Of a DNA stretch of 64,000 nt, positions 51,386 to 60,510 are shown one piece after another. How positions within the stretch are numbered: position 1 is the stretch's first letter; each line of letters opens with the position of its first letter. The stretch is from Lacrimispora algidixylanolytica (lineage in GTDB: Bacteria; Bacillota; Clostridia; Lachnospirales; Lachnospiraceae), in contig NZ_MCIA01000001.1 in NCBI RefSeq assembly GCF_003609635.1, positions 346,906-410,905 on the forward strand, written 5' to 3'. A model generated the notes under the pieces. The model saw only the letters and a program-made list of their open reading frames with translations. It did not search any database and was not told the origin of the DNA. The position numbers and the translations under genes were made by a program.

Positions 51386-53932
51386 TTAGAAATGTGTGAG
51401 CATGGTTCTGCTGATGATCTCATCCTGTACGTCTTTGCAAAGCTCAACGAAGAATGCACTGTATCCAGCTACACGTACGATTAAGTCACGGTAGAGTTCT
51501 GGATGCTTTTGAGCCTCAATTAAAGTGTTGTTATCCAGATAGTTGAACTGCATCTCACCGTTACCAAACATACAAGCGGTACGAAGAAGTCCGATTAAGC
51601 TCTCTTCTCCTTCTGGTGTATCAAGAAGTCCTGCCATGATCTTAAAGTTGTGTACCATACCAATGTTCATGCTGTCATTTGACATCTTAGATACGGATTT
51701 GATGATAGCGGTTGGTCCCTTAAAGTCAGCACCCTGAGTTGGGCTGATACCGTCTGAAAGAGGAAGCCATGCATGACGTCCGTTGGCAGTAGCACCAGTC
51801 AACTGTCCAAATGGAGTGTTGTTTGAAATGGATAAGGTTCCGTGGCTTAACACAGAGTATAATGTTTTATATTTTCTGTGCTCATGCTCGGTAAAGTCAA
51901 CCAGATCAGCTGCAATTAAATCTGCATAATCGTCGTCATTTCCGTATTTTGGAGCATTGAGGCAATCGGTACGAACCTGCTCGTATCCTACGAAGTCAGC
52001 CTTTAATGCTGTGTTTAACTGCTCAAGTGTGTATTTCTTTTCATCGAATACCAGCTTTTTAATTGCTGCCATGGAATCTGCATAAGTTGCAAGACCAGAC
52101 CAAACAACACCAGGTCCAAAATTGTACATTGCGCCACCAGCAGATACATCTAAAGCTTTTTCCATACATCCTTCATACATGATGGACATTAATGGCTTTG
52201 GAGCTAATTCTCTATGAATACGCTGAGAAATTACAGTTGCAACAGAAGACCATTTTGTGATGTATTTAATCTCTTCTCTTACTGCTGTTTCAAATTCCTC
52301 ATAAGTCTTAAAGCTATTTAAGTCACCCATATCCGGGCAAACCTGTTTGCCATACCATAATGGAACACCCTTGTTTAAAACAAGCTCGATACAGATTGGC
52401 CATTGAGTATAAGCGGTAGAGGTCCACTGATATAAACGTCCAGACTTCTGAGGCTCAACACAGCCCATCAGACAGTAGTCACGTGCATCTTCAATGCTAA
52501 CGCCCTTAGCAAGCATCATCTTGATGTGTGCATCGTCAAAGTGACAAGCTGGGAAGCCCATACCAGAACGAACAACATCTACGATTTTCTTTAAGTACCT
52601 TTTTGGGGACTTATTATGGATACGACAAGCTAATGATGGCTGATAAATTTTTACAAGACGTACGGCATCCATTAAAAGGTAAGTTAAATCATTGGTTGCA
52701 TCCTGTCCGCTACGGGTTACACCACCAACGCACATATTTACGAATGGCTGATATCCTGCGAAGAACTTAGAACCGCCCTCGCTGGTGATCCACATCATCT
52801 CAGACATCTTAATTAACATACAGCCAGAAAGCTCGAAAGCCTGGAAATCATTCATACGGCCGGACTGGATATCGTCTTTGTAATATTCATACATGTACTG
52901 ATCCACACGTCCGATGGACATACCAGTCTGATTCTCTTCTACTACAAGAAGGGATTCAATGGTCCAAACTGACTGGATTGCTTCCCAGTAAGTTCTTGGC
53001 TTGTGAGCAGGTACATAAGCATTTACTTCAGCAATTTTATAAAGATCAGCCTTACGCTTTGGATTTGTTTCTTTATCTGCAAGTTCTTTTGCATAGTCAG
53101 AAAGTCTCTTCGCGTAAATCATAACGCCTTCTGTGGTATCGATGATGGACTTATAGAAGTAGATCTTTTCGATATCACCAGGATTTTGATAATCAAGTTC
53201 TTTTAAATGATCCTTCGCTTCCTGCTGAATATCCAGCATACCCTTCTTCATTAAGATTACGTCGTAACCAGGGTTTGAATCGCCGCCACCATTGATTGCG
53301 TGGTAAGAACAGTCAGATACAAAGGATTCACCGGATAATTCCCAAACACCAGCTTCACGGTACTGGTCTTCACAGTACTCATCAACAGATTTGCCTTCCC
53401 AGTATGGGAACAGTTCTTCTTTCATGATCTTCTTATCTTCATCAGAGATGTAGAATGGATCCTGAGCACGTGATCCGATGGTGTCGATCTCATCTAACAT
53501 CCATCTCCAAGCAATATCAGGAGAGAATGCGCCTGCACGAGGAGCGCCGTTAGGAGCACCTACGATAAGTTCGTTATCCTGGATTACAAGAGGAGCTGTT
53601 TCGCAGCAATAACGGAAGCACTTCGCGCGAAGCATGATCTTTGGCATACCAGGGTTCTCTTTTGCAATCTTAGTGATTGCACGAGCGCGGTGTGTTGTAA
53701 TGGTAGGTCTATGTGTTAAGTAGTTATCTTTTAATTTCTGAAGTCTAGTAGTGATGCTATCAGGTATCTCTGTACCCTCCTCAGCTCCTACAAAGTCATT
53801 CTTAGGAGCGGACTCCTTTTTATTTATTTCATCAGAAACACTTTCGAACATCTTCATCAGGGAAGATCTCTCTTCCGGAGACATGCTTTTAGTCGCTTCT
53901 ACAAATTTATTAGAAAATTCACGAATATCCAA
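51386..53932 (-). CDS. cutC: choline trimethylamine-lyase
   Basis: A glycyl-radical enzyme that splits choline to trimethylamine and acetaldehyde without oxygen. The protein is 848 residues. Counting gives Tyr210, Asp218, Phe397, Cys491, Glu493 and radical Gly823, exactly two more than Tyr208, Asp216, Phe395, Cys489, Glu491 and Gly821 of the Desulfovibrio enzyme. The GCVEP motif separates CutC from glycerol and propanediol dehydratases. The N-terminal ~40 residues form an amphipathic helix that may target the shell. Activated by the next gene. Confidence 0.98.
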   Translation of the reverse strand: MDIREFSNKFVEATKSMSPEERSSLMKMFESVSDEINKKESAPKNDFVGAEEGTEIPDSITTRLQKLKDNYLTHRPTITTHRARAITKIAKENPGMPKIMLRAKCFRYCCETAPLVIQDNELIVGAPNGAPRAGAFSPDIAWRWMLDEIDTIGSRAQDPFYISDEDKKIMKEELFPYWEGKSVDEYCEDQYREAGVWELSGESFVSDCSYHAINGGGDSNPGYDVILMKKGMLDIQQEAKDHLKELDYQNPGDIEKIYFYKSIIDTTEGVMIYAKRLSDYAKELADKETNPKRKADLYKIAEVNAYVPAHKPRTYWEAIQSVWTIESLLVVEENQTGMSIGRVDQYMYEYYKDDIQSGRMNDFQAFELSGCMLIKMSEMMWITSEGGSKFFAGYQPFVNMCVGGVTRSGQDATNDLTYLLMDAVRLVKIYQPSLACRIHNKSPKRYLKKIVDVVRSGMGFPACHFDDAHIKMMLAKGVSIEDARDYCLMGCVEPQKSGRLYQWTSTAYTQWPICIELVLNKGVPLWYGKQVCPDMGDLNSFKTYEEFETAVREEIKYITKWSSVATVISQRIHRELAPKPLMSIMYEGCMEKALDVSAGGAMYNFGPGVVWSGLATYADSMAAIKKLVFDEKKYTLEQLNTALKADFVGYEQVRTDCLNAPKYGNDDDYADLIAADLVDFTEHEHRKYKTLYSVLSHGTLSISNNTPFGQLTGATANGRHAWLPLSDGISPTQGADFKGPTAIIKSVSKMSNDSMNIGMVHNFKIMAGLLDTPEGEESLIGLLRTACMFGNGEMQFNYLDNNTLIEAQKHPELYRDLIVRVAGYSAFFVELCKDVQDEIISRTMLTHF

Positions 53933-53953
53933 TACGATTTCCCTCTCTTTCTA

Positions 53954-55447
53954 TTATTTCTCGTCCAGTTCTTTGGACAGCGCCTCTAAGATCTGTTTTA
54001 ACAGAGCCTTAGTCTCATCGACACCGTTTTTTTCGCTTGAAGCGGGTTCATAACCGTTAAAAGACCGATCCGTCAGCTTTAAGAATTCCTCAGCTTTGCG
54101 GACTCCATAACCTACCTTGCGGGTATATATGAAGTTCATGGGGGAGACATTATCTGCAGTCATTCCTGCACCTGACGTGATGCTTCCTAAGGTCATGGCC
54201 GGGAACAAATTCGTCGTTGCTCCCATACTTCCAAGGGTTGCGGGAGTGTTAACAAGAACTCTACCGACTGGTTTTTTTAATGCGAACTGACGAATTACTT
54301 CCTCGTCCCTGGAATGAATCACCAAGGTGTGACCATGGCTTTCATTTACCAAAAGGCTCATGCATTTCTCGCAAGCATGCATCCAGTCGTGCTCAATGTA
54401 ATAAGCAAGAACAGGACAGAGAAGTTCTTTCGCAAATGGATTTCTCTCAGAGATATACTTCTGTTCGGAAACCAGAACCGTAGTGGAGTCAGGGACATCA
54501 AACCCTGCCCGCTTTGCAAGCCAGACAGCCGGTCTTCCCATAATCTCTGTATCAGCCTTTCCGCTTTCCAGACAAAGAAGATCAATTAACATCTTTTCTT
54601 CTTGGCTGTCCATGAAATAGGCACTGTTCTTTAACATCTCTGCTTTTACTTCTGCTGCGATTACACCATCTACAACCACATACTGCTCGGCTGCAGATAC
54701 GATTCCATAATCAAAGGTTCGACTGATAATAATATCTGACACGGCTTGTCTTACATCCGCGGTCCGTTCTATAAACACAGGACCATTTCCTGTTCCACCA
54801 TAGATGTAAGGCTTTCCGCTTTGTGCTGCCTTTTTGCAAAACTCCGGCACTCCAGTGTTGATCACCATAGCCGCTGCGGGGTGATAAATTAGTTCCAATA
54901 CACCCGCTTCTGTTATTGTCTTTAAATAACCAATGGCACCTTCCGGCAGTCCGCAAGATCTTCCTGCTTCCTGCATCCGGCTAAGGAGCTTCCCAGTTAC
55001 CTTTTTTGCTCTTTCATGGGGAGCAATCACGATTGGATTTCCGGATTTCACAGCGATTAACACATTATAAATCGCTGTGGATACGGGGCTTACTGCTGGT
55101 GTTAAGGCTGCGATGACTCCTACCGGAACACCGATATCCATAGTCTTCTTCTCAAAATCTTCTTTGAGAATTCCGACACAGGTTAAGTCTTCTAACTGTT
55201 CTTTTAGAGTTTCACAGACAAATGTGTTCTTCACAAATTTATCCTGCCAGCGTCCATATCCAGTTTCTTCTGCAGATAGGATCGCTAGTTCCTCCGCCAT
55301 TTCCTTAGCCGCCACAGCAAGGATACCTACGATAGAATCAAGCTTCTCTTGGGGGAAGGTAAGCATGCTTTCTCTGGCTTCTCGTGCGCTTTCCATTAAA
55401 ATCCTGGCCTCCTGAATGGAGAGCAGGTCTTTATCTATAAAACTCAT
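53954..55447 (-). CDS. aldehyde dehydrogenase paralogue with catalytic residues lost
   Basis: A 497-residue homologue of the CoA-acylating dehydrogenase at 43557-45104. From the ATG at 55447 (better spaced to GGGAG than 55453) the numbering matches the active copy, and Cys251 has become Ser251 (GIVSAAEQ) while oxyanion Asn120 has become Ser120 (PAVSPVST). The nucleotide loop has changed from TGGPGMVKAAY to TGVPEFCKKAA. The C-terminal amphipathic tail TKALLKQILEALSKELDEK is kept. The frame is intact, so it is probably a pseudoenzyme with a structural, targeting or regulatory job. Confidence 0.88.
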   Translation of the reverse strand: MSFIDKDLLSIQEARILMESAREARESMLTFPQEKLDSIVGILAVAAKEMAEELAILSAEETGYGRWQDKFVKNTFVCETLKEQLEDLTCVGILKEDFEKKTMDIGVPVGVIAALTPAVSPVSTAIYNVLIAVKSGNPIVIAPHERAKKVTGKLLSRMQEAGRSCGLPEGAIGYLKTITEAGVLELIYHPAAAMVINTGVPEFCKKAAQSGKPYIYGGTGNGPVFIERTADVRQAVSDIIISRTFDYGIVSAAEQYVVVDGVIAAEVKAEMLKNSAYFMDSQEEKMLIDLLCLESGKADTEIMGRPAVWLAKRAGFDVPDSTTVLVSEQKYISERNPFAKELLCPVLAYYIEHDWMHACEKCMSLLVNESHGHTLVIHSRDEEVIRQFALKKPVGRVLVNTPATLGSMGATTNLFPAMTLGSITSGAGMTADNVSPMNFIYTRKVGYGVRKAEEFLKLTDRSFNGYEPASSEKNGVDETKALLKQILEALSKELDEK

Positions 55448-55477
55448 TTCCATATCTCCCTTCGTTCGGGATGTCTG

Positions 55478-55786
55478 TTATACCTCTGCAGGAGCAGTGG
55501 GGATCGCATATCTCTTCACGATCTTAGCCAGATCAGGATGAGGTCTTGGGATAACCACAGAGCTGTATACTTCAGCTCCCATATTGCTAACAGCTTTGAT
55601 TCCTGCTTCTACCGCAGTCTTACAGGCGCCGACATCACCCTGTACGATAACTGAGATATAGCCGGAAGCAACGTTCTCATATCCAACTAGTTCTACTTCT
55701 GCTGCCTTACACATTGCATCAGCCGCTTCCAGTACGAATACCAAACCAAATGTTTCAATCGCGCCTATGGCTTCATATCTTTCCAT
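55478..55786 (-). CDS. BMC-H shell protein
   Basis: A 102-residue BMC protein (AIGAIETFGLVFVLEAADAMCKAAEVELVGYENV). The pore segment is ASGYISVIVQGDVGACKTA, different from the GGG pore of the PduA-like copies. It sits next to a second, more divergent BMC-H, upstream of the dead dehydrogenase. Differences in the pore loop suggest a tile with another permeability. Confidence 0.93.
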   Translation of the reverse strand: MERYEAIGAIETFGLVFVLEAADAMCKAAEVELVGYENVASGYISVIVQGDVGACKTAVEAGIKAVSNMGAEVYSSVVIPRPHPDLAKIVKRYAIPTAPAEV

Positions 55787-55803
55787 ATACTGTTTCCCTC
55801 TCT

Positions 55804-56100
55804 TTATGCGTCAATATCATGTACTGATACAATGTCACCAACCTCTTTGATTGGTCTTGGCATAACATTATGTGCCGTCAGTTTACCGATGGCTGCGGCT
55901 GCTTCTGCACCCGCATCTACGGAAGAACGTACTGCTGCTACATCACCCTTTACCATAATAGTAACTAATGTGGAGCCTACATTTTCATAAGAAATCAATT
56001 CAACATCAGCTGCTTTTAACATCTTATCTGCAGCTTCCAGTGCCGGAACCAGTCCAATGGTTTCCACTAACCCTAACGCTTCATCTCCGTAATATCTCAC
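55804..56100 (-). CDS. BMC-H shell protein
   Basis: A 98-residue BMC protein (ALGLVETIGLVPALEAADKMLKAADVELISYENVG). The pore loop reads NVGSTLVTIMVKGDVAAVRSS. A short acidic C-terminal tail differs from the other copies. Together with its neighbour it may form a mixed facet. AGGAGG precedes the start. Confidence 0.93.
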   Translation of the reverse strand: MRYYGDEALGLVETIGLVPALEAADKMLKAADVELISYENVGSTLVTIMVKGDVAAVRSSVDAGAEAAAAIGKLTAHNVMPRPIKEVGDIVSVHDIDA

Positions 56101-56120
56101 CTTGAGTAAACCTCCTCGAA

Positions 56121-56405
56121 TTATTTGTGGCGGTACTTTTTGTCTACGTATTTATCAACAGCTGTTTTTCCATCGTCGTTGATTTCGTAGAACATACGCA
56201 AAACTCCGTTCTTGTCCAGATCGTGGCTGCTTAAATTTACCATTCCGTTGGCTTCCAATGACATAACATGATCAATGTAACGATCTTTTGTAAACTGACG
56301 TTCATTGCCATATTCTGGCTTTAATGCCTCCATAATCTGATCAACGTCTGCATTTTTAACGCCGTATAAATAATTTAAAACTGCTGTTCTTGCAGGTAAT
56401 AACAT
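56121..56405 (-). CDS. small winged-helix-like protein
   Basis: A 94-residue soluble protein. The first half (LLPARTAVLNYLYGVKNADVDQIMEALKPEY) and the wing-like MVNLSSHDLDKNGVLRMFYEINDDGKTAVDKYV fit a small winged-helix DNA-binding or dimerisation domain of the PadR/MarR size class. It sits between the transporter and shell genes. I do not recognise the family; a regulatory or assembly role is open. Confidence 0.7.
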   Translation of the reverse strand: MLLPARTAVLNYLYGVKNADVDQIMEALKPEYGNERQFTKDRYIDHVMSLEANGMVNLSSHDLDKNGVLRMFYEINDDGKTAVDKYVDKKYRHK

Positions 56406-56409
56406 ACGT

Positions 56410-57408
56410 TTATTCCCCTTTCTTGATTAAATCAAGTGGATTCATAGTAACTAAAATCGCACCTAATACGATTACGATAGAACCGATTACAATTGTAGGG
56501 GTAATTGCCTGTCCCAGGAAAAGGATACAGAAGAATACGCCCCAGAAGGCATAGGTAACATTTAAGGACATACCAACTGCACAACCTACGGTTGAATTGC
56601 TCTTATACCAGCATACGAAAGATACGGCTGCACTTAAGCCTGCAACTGCAAGCCAGATTACAGGTACTCCTGCTGAGAGAGTTCCGCCTAAAAGTCCAAG
56701 ACCTCCAACGATAGGAAGAATTATAAATAGATCCACGATACCTGAAATGAGCTGACGTAAGTTAACTGCAACATCAGTATCAATCATAGCTCCGCCATAA
56801 GTAGAACAAACTCCTTCTAAAGCCCAGCTAATAGCTGCGATAAATGCACAGATGATTCCCAAAGTAAAGTTAGGGCTGCCTTCTGGTTTTGCCCAGTTGA
56901 TGATAATAGCTCCAACTACACACACCAGCATACCAGCAGTAACTCTCTTTGTGATCTTCTGCTTTAAAAAGATCCTTGCAAAAATTGCACCGAACAAAGC
57001 GCATAACGCAGAGATTGGGATCGCATAAGCTCCAGCTAGGGCAAGGCCTACCAGGTAAGCTCCATTGGCGATCGGACCTCCTAGAATGGAACCAAGTACA
57101 ATCATTTTACCAGGGAATGTATTAAGACTTCTTCCCATCTCACGGATACGGCCGCTCTTCGCATTGTAGATTGTTAGCCAGATGCCTGCGAAAAGATCAT
57201 TTAAACCGGAACATACATAAGGTCCAGCTAACAGTCCAGCTGCACCTGCAAGGGGAGCATAACGTCCCGCTAAGAGTACTAAGACTGTATAGATTCCGTA
57301 GGTAAGTCCTGAAAATGCACCGGTAGATATACCAGTCACTCTGAACTTCTTGTTGATAGCTGCCATTTGCTTATCCGCAGATGCGGCTGTCATTCCTTGG
57401 TTGCTCAT
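56410..57408 (-). CDS. DMT-superfamily transporter, copy 2
   Basis: A 332-residue inner-membrane transporter with ten hydrophobic helices in two DMT/RhaT-like halves (for example IYNAKSGRIREMGRSLNTFPGK between helices, and GMSLNVTYAFWGVFFC near the end). A 25-residue soluble N-terminus precedes the first helix. It is about 70 percent identical by eye to the transporter at 57702-58682. The operon context suggests choline, or trimethylamine or ethanol handling. Its stop overlaps nothing; its start overlaps the shell gene stop by 1 bp. Confidence 0.8.
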   Translation of the reverse strand: MSNQGMTAASADKQMAAINKKFRVTGISTGAFSGLTYGIYTVLVLLAGRYAPLAGAAGLLAGPYVCSGLNDLFAGIWLTIYNAKSGRIREMGRSLNTFPGKMIVLGSILGGPIANGAYLVGLALAGAYAIPISALCALFGAIFARIFLKQKITKRVTAGMLVCVVGAIIINWAKPEGSPNFTLGIICAFIAAISWALEGVCSTYGGAMIDTDVAVNLRQLISGIVDLFIILPIVGGLGLLGGTLSAGVPVIWLAVAGLSAAVSFVCWYKSNSTVGCAVGMSLNVTYAFWGVFFCILFLGQAITPTIVIGSIVIVLGAILVTMNPLDLIKKGE

Positions 57409-57698
57409 TACTTAATCTCCTTCTTATCCTTTGGGAGAATTGACTCAACCTCTGCATGAGGACGTGGAATTACATGAACAGAAACTAACTCTCCAACTCT
57501 CTGTGCTGCGGCTGCGCCTGCATCAGTTGCTGCCTTAACAGCTCCTACATCACCTCTTACCATAATAGTAACAAGTCCGCCACCTACAAATTCTTTACCC
57601 ATTAATGTTACGTTTGCTGCCTTTACCATAGCGTCTGCAGCTTCAATTGAGCCGATCAGGCCCCTTGTTTCGATCATTCCTAATGCATCATATTTCAT
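57408..57698 (-). CDS. BMC-H shell protein (PduA-like), first copy in operon
   Basis: A 96-residue BMC protein almost identical to the one at 42567-42851 over 90 residues (differences include K12R, I33M and T86S), with a different tail. The two copies bracket the operon. It is placed between the two transporter genes, so the early transcript already supplies the main tile. Confidence 0.95.
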   Translation of the reverse strand: MKYDALGMIETRGLIGSIEAADAMVKAANVTLMGKEFVGGGLVTIMVRGDVGAVKAATDAGAAAAQRVGELVSVHVIPRPHAEVESILPKDKKEIK

Positions 57699-57701
57699 TT
57701 C

Positions 57702-58682
57702 TTAATCCTCCTTTTTAGTAAACAGTTCCATTGGGTTTAGGGAAACTAAAATAGCACCTAAGATAATAATTATAGAGCCAACTACAATTGTTGGGGTGAT
57801 AGGCTGATCTATGAACAAAATACAAAATAGCACGCCCCAGAATGCGTAGGTGATGTTTAATGACATTCCTACCGCACAGCCTACTGTACTGTTGGATTTG
57901 TACCAGCATAAATAGGAAACAGCCGCACATAATCCAGAAAGTAAAAGCCAGCCAATTGGTGGTACAGATAACATTGTACTTCCTAAAAGACCCATTCCAC
58001 CTAAGATTGGTAGAATTACAAATAAATCTACGATACCTGATAACAACTGACGAATGTTGATAAGTACATCGGAATCCAGCATAGCACTTCCGTAGGCTGC
58101 AAAAACACCTTCCAGAGCCCAACCAACGGCTGCGATGAATGCGAAGATAATACCCAGTGTAAAGTTAGTGCTTCCTTCTGGTTTCACCCAGTTGATAACA
58201 ATCGCTCCAACCACACAAATCATCATTCCTACGCCTACTCTTGGTATAATCTTCTGCTTTAAGATGATTCTTGAGAAAAACGCTCCAAAAAGGATATACA
58301 TCGCTGAGATGGGGATTGCATACGCTCCCGCCATGCTAAGTCCTAATAGATAAGCGCCACTCGCAATCGGTCCGCCAACAAAAGATCCTACAAGTGAAAT
58401 CTTGCCAGGAAACAGTTTAAGACTTCTGCCCAGTTCTTTAATACGTCCGGTTTTAATGTTGTAGATCGTAAGCCATATGCCTGCGAAAAAATCATTAAGA
58501 CCTGAAGCTACATAAGCCAGTATCAGCGCTCCTGAAAGTCCTGGAAGAACATCTGCTGCTCCCTTTAGCGGTTCATATTTACCAGCGATCAATACGAAGG
58601 TTGTGTAAAGACCATACATAAGACCGGATATGATACCTGCTGTGATACCGATTTTTTTAAATCTCTTTCGTGTTTCTGTCAT
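57702..58682 (-). CDS. DMT-superfamily transporter, copy 1
   Basis: A 326-residue ten-helix transporter. It is the first gene of the cut operon and a paralogue of 56410-57408. Matching segments include IYNIKTGRIKELGRSLKLFPGK, GAIVINWVKPEGSTNFTLGI and GMSLNITYAFWGVLFC. The start at 58682 follows GGGGGAGG; a longer frame reads through the leader without homology. Choline uptake is the simplest guess. Confidence 0.8.
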   Translation of the reverse strand: MTETRKRFKKIGITAGIISGLMYGLYTTFVLIAGKYEPLKGAADVLPGLSGALILAYVASGLNDFFAGIWLTIYNIKTGRIKELGRSLKLFPGKISLVGSFVGGPIASGAYLLGLSMAGAYAIPISAMYILFGAFFSRIILKQKIIPRVGVGMMICVVGAIVINWVKPEGSTNFTLGIIFAFIAAVGWALEGVFAAYGSAMLDSDVLINIRQLLSGIVDLFVILPILGGMGLLGSTMLSVPPIGWLLLSGLCAAVSYLCWYKSNSTVGCAVGMSLNITYAFWGVLFCILFIDQPITPTIVVGSIIIILGAILVSLNPMELFTKKED

Positions 58683-58834
58683 TTTTAAAATTCCTCCCCC
58701 AATTGGATTGAGCACAAAAATACACTCTTTTGTTACTCTACGTTCAGCTGAAAACGTCTAGAAAACACCTCACACCAGTTAATCAGTTAATGTTACTAAT
58801 TTTCAAAAGGTGTCATGCGTTTTTCTATGCATTT

Positions 58835-58866
58835 AGTATAGGTCTTACCCCTATGGGGAATGTCAA
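58835..58866 (-). promoter_or_regulatory. cut operon promoter, MerR-type with 20-bp spacer
   Basis: On the minus strand TTGACA (58861-58866) and TATACT (58835-58840) are 20 bp apart instead of 17. The spacer holds the palindrome CCCC-ATA-GGGG. Over-long spacers with a palindrome are the hallmark of promoters opened by MerR-family activators. Confidence 0.82.
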
Positions 58867-58985
58867 CCTGTTTTTGTTTTTTTTTAAGTCCAAAAACTGG
58901 ATGAGTGATAATAATTCCTCATATGCGCCTAAATATATGTAAATCAGGTTCACATAAAACAATAAACCGTCAAAACCCAAAAAAA

Positions 58986-59022
58986 CCTCTGACACAGAAT
59001 CAACTTGATTCTATGTCAGAGG
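58986..59022 (-). terminator. merR-type regulator terminator
   Basis: CCTCTGACA pairs with TGTCAGAGG, with further inner pairing, and is followed by TTTTTTT on the minus strand. It insulates the regulator from the cut operon. Confidence 0.88.
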
Positions 59023-59028
59023 CAGACA

Positions 59029-59871
59029 CTACCTGTAGATAGGTACATTGACCTCAGTAACAAATTCATCTGGGTCTCTAGTGGTCCAATAGTCCACCAC
59101 ATACCGCTCATAACTCTCCTTGCCGCATTTATAACCTTTTTTCTCGGCCCAGGTAAGTATCCTCTCGTATTCTTCATCGATTGTATCAAGATTCCCGATG
59201 TGATAAACGGAAGCAGTCATAAACCCTCCATAGACCTGGCGGTCCATACATTCCGTACAGGGATGAATCGCTTCCTGCATGATGGTGGCACGCTTACAGG
59301 TGCCTTTCATCTTGTCCTCAAAGGACTGGAACTTTAAGATCACTGCTCCAGTAATCTCATTCTCTGCCCGTTCTAAGTAATTCGTCCATTCTATATTAAT
59401 GACTGATTCCATATAGTTGTAATCAAAATCCTGTTCCAGACAACAGTATGTAACTGCAGGAATATACTTCACCGCAACGTCGTGGACATCGTTTTCACGC
59501 ACCATCTTAGCTTCCTGGATCAGCTCATACCAGTCTTTTACCGCAATATAGCTGTTATGAATCTGCTGCTCCTGAAAACGGAGCTGTTCAATCTTGTTGT
59601 GGAAATTCTGCTCAAGATAATAATACGTATTTCCTTCCACGAGCCCTTGCATCTCTTCCAGCTTAAATCCCATCTGTTTATAATACTTTACAACCGGGAC
59701 GGTAAGAAGCGTTTCTTTATTATAATACCGGTAGCTGTTCTCCTTACAGATCATATCGGGAGATATAATACCGATCTTATCATAAAAACGCAAAGCCTTG
59801 GTAGAAATATTGCAAATCTTACTTACTTCTCCAATAGAAAACAATTTTTCGTCTTTCATGTAAGCCCCCAT
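59029..59871 (-). CDS. MerR-family regulator with GyrI-like effector domain
   Basis: A 280-residue regulator. The N-terminal MerR winged helix is SIGEVSKICNISTKALRFYDKIGIISPD, with a long dimerisation helix after residue ~85. The C-terminal ~150 residues resemble the GyrI/BmrR effector barrel with YIPAVTYCCLEQ and a late CDxx-type CGKESYERYVVDYW. BmrR-type domains bind cationic amphiphiles, so a quaternary amine such as choline is a plausible ligand. The alternative ATG at 59859 has a better ribosome site (GGGGG). Confidence 0.88.
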   Translation of the reverse strand: MGAYMKDEKLFSIGEVSKICNISTKALRFYDKIGIISPDMICKENSYRYYNKETLLTVPVVKYYKQMGFKLEEMQGLVEGNTYYYLEQNFHNKIEQLRFQEQQIHNSYIAVKDWYELIQEAKMVRENDVHDVAVKYIPAVTYCCLEQDFDYNYMESVINIEWTNYLERAENEITGAVILKFQSFEDKMKGTCKRATIMQEAIHPCTECMDRQVYGGFMTASVYHIGNLDTIDEEYERILTWAEKKGYKCGKESYERYVVDYWTTRDPDEFVTEVNVPIYR

Positions 59872-59936
59872 AGCATAGTCCTATCTACATCATCTAGTTC
59901 ATTTGCCTTTTCTACACGCCCCATGTATATATTCTA

Positions 59937-59968
59937 AGTATAATCCTTCCTGTATAGGGGAAGGTCAA
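59937..59968 (-). promoter_or_regulatory. merR-type regulator promoter, also 20-bp spacer
   Basis: On the minus strand TTGACC (59963-59968) and TATACT (59937-59942), 20 bp apart, with CTTCC-CCTATACA-GGAAG overlapping the spacer start. The architecture and the TTCCCC word match the cut promoter, so the regulator probably controls itself too. Confidence 0.8.
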
Positions 59969-60030
59969 CCACAACTTATACTACTATATTAATCTATAAA
60001 ACACATTTTGAAAAGTATTAAAATATGTAA

Positions 60031-60073
60031 AAAAAGGCCGCAGGCTCTTGATCTTCTCGAATCACCTGCGGCC
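60031..60073 (-). terminator. trxA terminator
   Basis: GGCCGCAGG pairs with CCTGCGGCC, followed by TTTTTTT on the minus strand, eight bases after the trxA stop. Confidence 0.9.
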
Positions 60074-60080
60074 ATAAGAA

Positions 60081-60401
60081 TTACTTTAAACGATCTACCA
60101 TTTCCATGATCTCTTTTTTGGACTTTACACCTACAGAAGTAACTTCAAGCTTGCCGTCCTTAAAGATGCCTACGGTCGGAATGCTCATTACCTTAAACTG
60201 GCCTGCCAGTTCCTGGTTTTCGTCTACGTCAATTTTACCAACCTTTAAATCAGGAATATTATCTGATGCTATCTCATCCATAATCGGTGCAAACATCTTG
60301 CAAGGACCACACCAAGTTGCCCAGAAATCTACGAGCACGATGCCCTTACTATTCACTACCTCTGATTCAAAATTATTCTGTGTTAATGTTACGACTGCCA
60401 T
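60081..60401 (-). CDS. trxA: thioredoxin
   Basis: A 106-residue thioredoxin. The active site WATWCGPCKMFAP is near residue 28, and the cis-proline segment is VMSIPTVGIFKDG. It reduces protein disulfides. No thioredoxin reductase is adjacent. It has its own promoter overlapping a long inverted repeat and a strong terminator, so it is a single-gene unit. Confidence 0.96.
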   Translation of the reverse strand: MAVVTLTQNNFESEVVNSKGIVLVDFWATWCGPCKMFAPIMDEIASDNIPDLKVGKIDVDENQELAGQFKVMSIPTVGIFKDGKLEVTSVGVKSKKEIMEMVDRLK

Positions 60402-60510
60402 ATATATTCCTCCTTAATTAAAATGATCCTTATACCATGTAATTTGACTCATTTTATAGTTTTATCATAATTGTTTGGATTATCCTGTGTTTTAGTATAA
60501 ATATATAAAA

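Larger units (their letters stand above)
58716..59028. other. cut leader and promoter region
   Basis: 313 bp holding the merR terminator, the cut promoter and a leader of about 145 bases with no recognised riboswitch. No gene is present. Confidence 0.7.

Noticed and set aside
51386-53932. Glycyl-radical enzyme considered as pyruvate formate-lyase, glycerol dehydratase or propanediol dehydratase
   Set aside because: The GCVEP motif with Asp218, Tyr210 and Phe397 at a constant offset from CutC fits choline TMA-lyase only.
53954-55447. Second aldehyde dehydrogenase considered as a pseudogene
   Set aside because: The frame is intact at full length, with a ribosome site, operon position and retained targeting tail. 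A pseudoenzyme is the better reading.
58682-58830. Cut operon leader considered as a choline riboswitch
   Set aside because: No known aptamer or terminator/antiterminator pair is visible. The MerR promoter already explains control.
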